DNA of 10,312 bases from an uncultured Woeseiaceae bacterium (lineage in GTDB: Bacteria; Pseudomonadota; Gammaproteobacteria; Woeseiales; Woeseiaceae), in NCBI GenBank assembly GCA_947259435.1, contig CAMYMP010000625.1:1-10312 (forward strand), given 5' to 3'. Shown piece by piece: positions 7,759-10,312 of the stretch. How positions within the stretch are numbered: position 1 is the first letter of the stretch; each line of letters opens with the position of its first letter. The notes under the pieces are model-generated. The model was given only the letters and a program-made list of their open reading frames with translations. It was not told the DNA's origin and made no database searches. The position numbers and the translations under genes were made by a program.

Positions 7759-8231
7759 GCAAAGTGCCGATGACGGTTCGCGGTCACGAACTGCTGCAGG
7801 AAGAACTCAAGAAGCTCAAGTCCGTCGATCGGCCAAAGGTGATTGAGGCGATCGCCGAAGCGCGGGCGCACGGTGACCTGAAAGAAAATGCCGAGTACCA
7901 CGCGGCGAAAGATCAGCAGGGATTCATCGAGGCGCGCATCAAGCAGCTCGAAGGCAAACTGTCGCACCTGCACGTTATTGATGTTACGGCGATAGATGCG
8001 AAGGGAAAAGTCGTTTTTGGATCGACCGTCGAGTTACTCGAAGAAGACAACAATCAACAGATTGAATACAGAATCGTTGGTGAGGATGAAGCCGACATCA
8101 AGAACGGCCTGATTTCCTATACCTCACCGATTGCCCGCGCGCTTATCGGCAAGAGTGAAGGCGACGTCGTGTCCTTTCAGGCGCCCGGCGGCGAGAAGAC
8201 GTTCGAAATACTCGAAGTCAAATACGTCTGA
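7755..8231 (+). CDS. greA: Transcription elongation factor GreA
   Basis: GreA rescues backtracked RNA polymerase by stimulating cleavage of the 3' end of the nascent RNA. The 158-residue product has the family's normal length. The N-terminal coiled-coil spans about 1-75 and carries [20 protein letters not shown] at its tip, where Asp41 and Glu44 are the acidic residues that coordinate catalytic magnesium in the polymerase channel. The C-terminal FKBP-like domain includes [21 protein letters not shown] and [14 protein letters not shown]. The start ATG overlaps the carB stop in ATGA (7755-7758), and AGAGG at 7743-7747 lies seven bases upstream, so translation is probably coupled to carB. Its stop is only eight bases from the end of the opposing yhbY gene. 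Confidence 0.99.
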   Translation: MSKVPMTVRGHELLQEELKKLKSVDRPKVIEAIAEARAHGDLKENAEYHAAKDQQGFIEARIKQLEGKLSHLHVIDVTAIDAKGKVVFGSTVELLEEDNNQQIEYRIVGEDEADIKNGLISYTSPIARALIGKSEGDVVSFQAPGGEKTFEILEVKYV

Positions 8232-8239
8232 CGGGCAAC

Positions 8240-8539
8240 CTAGCGGTTGGGAACGACGATCTTTCTCTTTTCGGGATTCTCTCTGTACAGCAAAGCCATA
8301 TTGCCGACGCGCTGGACGAGAGAAGCCGAACTGGTCTTACAGAGCTCTTTGATGATCGCATCTCGCGCTTTTCTGTCGCCAACCCGGACACTAATCTTGA
8401 GCAATTCGTGGTGCGCGAGGGTCGTCTCGAACTCGTTGAGCACCGCGGCGGACAGGCCGGCTTCGCCGACCATGACTAATGGCTTCAGTCCATGCCCCAG
8501 GCCACGCAGGTACTTCTTTTGTGCTTCACTCAGTCCCAT
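8240..8539 (-). CDS. yhbY: Ribosome assembly RNA-binding protein YhbY (CRM domain)
   Basis: YhbY is a small single-domain CRM protein associated with pre-50S ribosomal particles. The 99-residue product begins MGLSEAQKKYLRGLGHGLKP and aligns throughout with E. coli YhbY (97 residues). It contains the CRM loop GEAG in VMVGEAGLS, the HHELLKISV block, and the ending LYRENPEKRKIVVPNR. The frame is open upstream to a GTG at 8569, adding ten residues with no family counterpart, so I prefer ATG 8539. Neither start has a clear Shine-Dalgarno sequence. It is the only minus-strand gene here, set between greA and rlmE as in Pseudomonas. A small hairpin, CAACC-TAGC-GGTTG at 8236-8249, spans its stop codon. 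The gap to greA is too small for a conventional terminator, so the convergent transcripts probably overlap. Confidence 0.95.
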   Translation of the reverse strand: MGLSEAQKKYLRGLGHGLKPLVMVGEAGLSAAVLNEFETTLAHHELLKISVRVGDRKARDAIIKELCKTSSASLVQRVGNMALLYRENPEKRKIVVPNR

Positions 8540-8556
8540 GGGCGCGAAGTGTAACA

Positions 8557-8601
8557 ATGAGTAAACCACAAGGCACTAGACAAGCTTTTCGAATCAGGTA
8601 A
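8557..8601 (+). other. 14-codon reading frame: degenerate duplicate of the rlmE start region
   Basis: ATG at 8557 opens a short frame, MSKPQGTRQAFRIR, ending in TAA at 8599-8601. It closely mimics the first residues of RlmE, MSKPRGTGRTWKER, which begin 51 bases downstream in the same frame. Seven of 14 residues are identical and several others are similar (Q/R, F/W, R/K). The DNA similarity covers about 27 bases (AGTAAACCACAAGGCACTAGA against AGTAAGCCCCGAGGCACTGGA) and then fades. The stop lies six bases from the rlmE TTG, so translation of this frame, if it happens, could be coupled to rlmE. It could also be a simple relic of a partial tandem duplication. No strong ribosome-binding site precedes it. 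It also lies in the divergent control region shared with yhbY. Confidence 0.45.
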
Positions 8602-8607
8602 TGAGAA

Positions 8608-9231
8608 TTGAGTAAGCCCCGAGGCACTGGACGAACCTGGAAAGAGCGCCAAGAGCGCGACCCGTACGTGCAGCAGGCGCGGCGCGAGGGCTGGCGTTCC
8701 CGCGCTGTGTACAAGCTCGAGCAGATCGACCAGAAAGAACGCCTGCTGAAACCGGGTATGGTGTGCGTCGATCTCGGCGCAGCCCCGGGCAGCTGGAGCC
8801 AGTACGTTAGCGATAAGCTCAAAGGCAAGGTGCGAATTATCGCTGTAGACCTTCTGCAGATCGATTCATTGCCGTCGGTCGATTTCATTCAGGGTGACTT
8901 CACGGACGATGAAACGCTGGCCGCAATGCGGGCTGCCATCGGAGACGTTCCCGTGGACCTTGTAATGAGCGATATGGCCCCCAATATAACTGGTAATCGC
9001 GCTGTCGATCAGCCACGGTCAATGTATCTCGCGGAATTTGCTCTGGATTACTGCGGCCAGGTACTCGGACCGCACGGCAATTTCGTTTGCAAGCTGTTCC
9101 AGGGCGAAGGAACCGACGCATACATTGCCGCCGCGCGGAACATGTTCGAACGCGTGAAAGTCATTAAACCCAAGGCCTCCAGGCCCGGCAGCCGTGAGGT
9201 GTACTTGGTAGCGAGAAACTATCAAGTGTAG
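8608..9231 (+). CDS. rlmE: 23S rRNA (uridine-2'-O)-methyltransferase RlmE (FtsJ/RrmJ)
   Basis: RlmE methylates the 2'-hydroxyl of the A-loop uridine (U2552 in E. coli) in 23S rRNA at a late stage of 50S assembly. The 207-residue product is close to the family length (209 in E. coli). It has the SAM-binding motif VDLGAAPGSWSQY, the catalytic K-D-K residues Lys36 (SRAVYKLEQID), Asp122 (VMSDMAPN) and Lys162 (FVCKLFQGEG), and the ending KASRPGSREVYLVA. The start is TTG at 8608, with AGG at 8596-8598 nine bases upstream. This gives MSKPRGTGRTWKERQERDPY, a short basic N-terminus suited to RNA binding. An ATG-initiated look-alike of this start lies 51 bases upstream but is closed by a stop. Two TAG codons in a row end the gene. 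ftsH follows after 67 bases, the usual rlmE-ftsH pair. Confidence 0.97.
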   Translation: MSKPRGTGRTWKERQERDPYVQQARREGWRSRAVYKLEQIDQKERLLKPGMVCVDLGAAPGSWSQYVSDKLKGKVRIIAVDLLQIDSLPSVDFIQGDFTDDETLAAMRAAIGDVPVDLVMSDMAPNITGNRAVDQPRSMYLAEFALDYCGQVLGPHGNFVCKLFQGEGTDAYIAAARNMFERVKVIKPKASRPGSREVYLVARNYQV

Positions 9232-9255
9232 TAGTGTCTAACAGCTAGAACCTGT

Positions 9256-9285
9256 CTAAAACGGCCGTATTCCGGCGCCCCTATC
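9256..9285 (+). promoter_or_regulatory. Tentative heat-shock (sigma-32-like) promoter before ftsH
   Basis: CCCCTATC at 9278-9285 resembles the sigma-32 -10 element (CCCCATNT), and CTAAAA at 9256-9261 is a partial match to the -35 core TTGAAA, with 16 bases between, at the long end of the usual range. ftsH is a heat-shock gene in E. coli, which makes the match reasonable. The predicted transcript start would leave a very short leader, which weakens it. Confidence 0.25.
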
Positions 9286-9298
9286 GCGGACCTTTAAT

Positions 9299-10312
9299 GT
9301 GAATGACCTAACCAAAAATATTCTTGTCTTCGTCGTGATCATCGTCGTGCTGCTGTCCGTTGTGCAGGGCTTGCAGGGCGTCAGCACGGGCAACCCGCAG
9401 GCGAAAGACTATTCGGATTTTCTCGATCAGGTTCGCTCGGGTCAGGTTACGATGGTTGTGATCGAGGGTGAGCGCATCAAGTTCGGCAATAGTGATCGTC
9501 AGCCGTTGCCTTACTACACGATCAGCCCGGAGACCGACAACAACACCCTGATCGGTCTGCTCGACAAAAATAACGTCACCTTCAGCGCCGCGGAACCAAA
9601 ATCGCAGAGCCTGATCGGCCAGCTGCTGATCAGCTCTTTTCCGATACTCTTGCTGATCGGTGTCTGGATCTACTTCATGCGCCAAATGCAAGGTGGAGGT
9701 GGGGGCCGTGGCGCAATGTCTTTCGGCAAGAGCAAGGCCAGACTGCTCGGTGAAGACCAGGTTGGCGTAACGTTCGCCGACGTTGCGGGCATCGAGGAAG
9801 CTAAAGCCGAGGTGTCAGAAGTTGTCGACTTCCTGAAGGACCCGAGCAAGTTCCAGCGCCTTGGCGGCAAGATTCCAAAAGGCGTGCTGATGGTCGGGCC
9901 GCCGGGTACCGGCAAGACCTTGCTCGCCAAAGCGATCGCTGGTGAAGCGAAGGTACCGTTTTTCACGATTTCCGGTTCTGATTTCGTCGAGATGTTCGTA
10001 GGTGTCGGCGCGTCGAGAGTGCGCGACATGTTCGACCAGGCGAAAAAGCAGGCGCCGTGCATCATTTTCATTGACGAGCTCGATGCTGTTGGCCGTCATC
10101 GTGGCGCGGGCCTCGGCGGTGGGCATGATGAACGTGAGCAAACTCTGAATCAGATGCTTGTCGAAATGGACGGTTTCGAGGGCAGCGAAGGGATAATCGT
10201 TATTGCGGCAACGAACAGGCCCGACGTTTTGGACCCAGCCCTGCTGCGGCCGGGACGCTTCGATCGCCAGGTTGTCGTGCCGTTGCCCGACGTGCGCGGA
10301 CGGGAACAGATT
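9299..10312 (+). CDS. ftsH: ATP-dependent zinc metalloprotease FtsH, N-terminal 338 residues
   Basis: FtsH is a hexameric inner-membrane AAA+ protease that degrades misfolded membrane proteins and short-lived regulators. The visible part has a first membrane segment (about residues 8-24, [15 protein letters not shown]), a periplasmic domain to about residue 108, and a second segment (about 110-125, [17 protein letters not shown]). Next come [20 protein letters not shown], the AAA+ module with Walker A GPPGTGKT at 200-207, Walker [10 protein letters not shown] at 255-263, the pore motif FVGVGASR, and the second region of homology [20 protein letters not shown]. The window ends inside the AAA+ domain, before the HExxH zinc site. 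The start is GTG at 9299, the only one giving the short cytoplasmic N-terminus before the first membrane segment. The ATG at 9297 is followed at once by TGA. The Shine-Dalgarno is weak (GGA at 9288-9290). Walker B has DELD where DEID is commoner, a conservative change. Confidence 0.97.
   Translation, partial: MNDLTKNILVFVVIIVVLLSVVQGLQGVSTGNPQAKDYSDFLDQVRSGQVTMVVIEGERIKFGNSDRQPLPYYTISPETDNNTLIGLLDKNNVTFSAAEPKSQSLIGQLLISSFPILLLIGVWIYFMRQMQGGGGGRGAMSFGKSKARLLGEDQVGVTFADVAGIEEAKAEVSEVVDFLKDPSKFQRLGGKIPKGVLMVGPPGTGKTLLAKAIAGEAKVPFFTISGSDFVEMFVGVGASRVRDMFDQAKKQAPCIIFIDELDAVGRHRGAGLGGGHDEREQTLNQMLVEMDGFEGSEGIIVIAATNRPDVLDPALLRPGRFDRQVVVPLPDVRGREQI

Noticed and set aside
8540..8569. Upstream GTG start for yhbY at 8569
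   Set aside because: The ten added residues (MVYSLLHFAP) have no counterpart in YhbY proteins, and the family N-terminus begins at ATG 8539.
1..10312. CRISPR array, tRNA or rRNA gene, insertion sequence, toxin-antitoxin or defence genes
   Set aside because: No spaced direct-repeat array, cloverleaf, transposase motif or accessory gene is visible; nearly all of the window is accounted for by conserved housekeeping genes.

Overview
This window is a chromosomal housekeeping segment from a gammaproteobacterium. The order dnaK-dnaJ-dapB-carA-carB-greA, then yhbY (opposite strand), rlmE and ftsH matches the arrangement known from Pseudomonas and related lineages. Base composition is moderately high in G+C. 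The protein sequences are close to their Escherichia coli counterparts. The short DapB (about 247 residues) resembles the Xanthomonadales-type enzyme more than the 273-residue E. coli one, so an environmental gammaproteobacterium outside the enterics is likely. I cannot name a genus.

Layout. Positions 1-2308 hold the chaperone pair: the 3' part of dnaK, broken by a frameshifting deletion near 761-765, and an intact dnaJ. Positions 2329-3072 encode dihydrodipicolinate reductase (lysine and diaminopimelate synthesis), with no ATG, GTG or TTG start upstream of its nucleotide-binding loop. Positions 3073-3333 are non-coding: a long imperfect hairpin sits just behind dapB, followed by the untranslated leader of carA. 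Positions 3334-7758 encode the two subunits of carbamoyl-phosphate synthetase (arginine and pyrimidine synthesis), separated by a 42-base AT-rich spacer. greA overlaps the end of carB by four bases (ATGA). yhbY runs convergently into greA and divergently from rlmE. The rlmE-ftsH pair (23S rRNA 2'-O-methyltransferase and membrane AAA+ protease) closes the window, with ftsH cut at its codon 338.

Function. The products serve protein folding and quality control (DnaK, DnaJ, FtsH), ribosome maturation (YhbY, RlmE), transcript cleavage (GreA) and precursor synthesis (DapB, CarA, CarB). I found no mobile-element gene, CRISPR array, defence system or tRNA, and no new multi-gene system. The points of interest are local: the dnaK lesion, the dapB start, the 81-base inverted repeat behind dapB, and a degenerate duplication of the rlmE start region that leaves a 14-codon reading frame directly upstream of rlmE.
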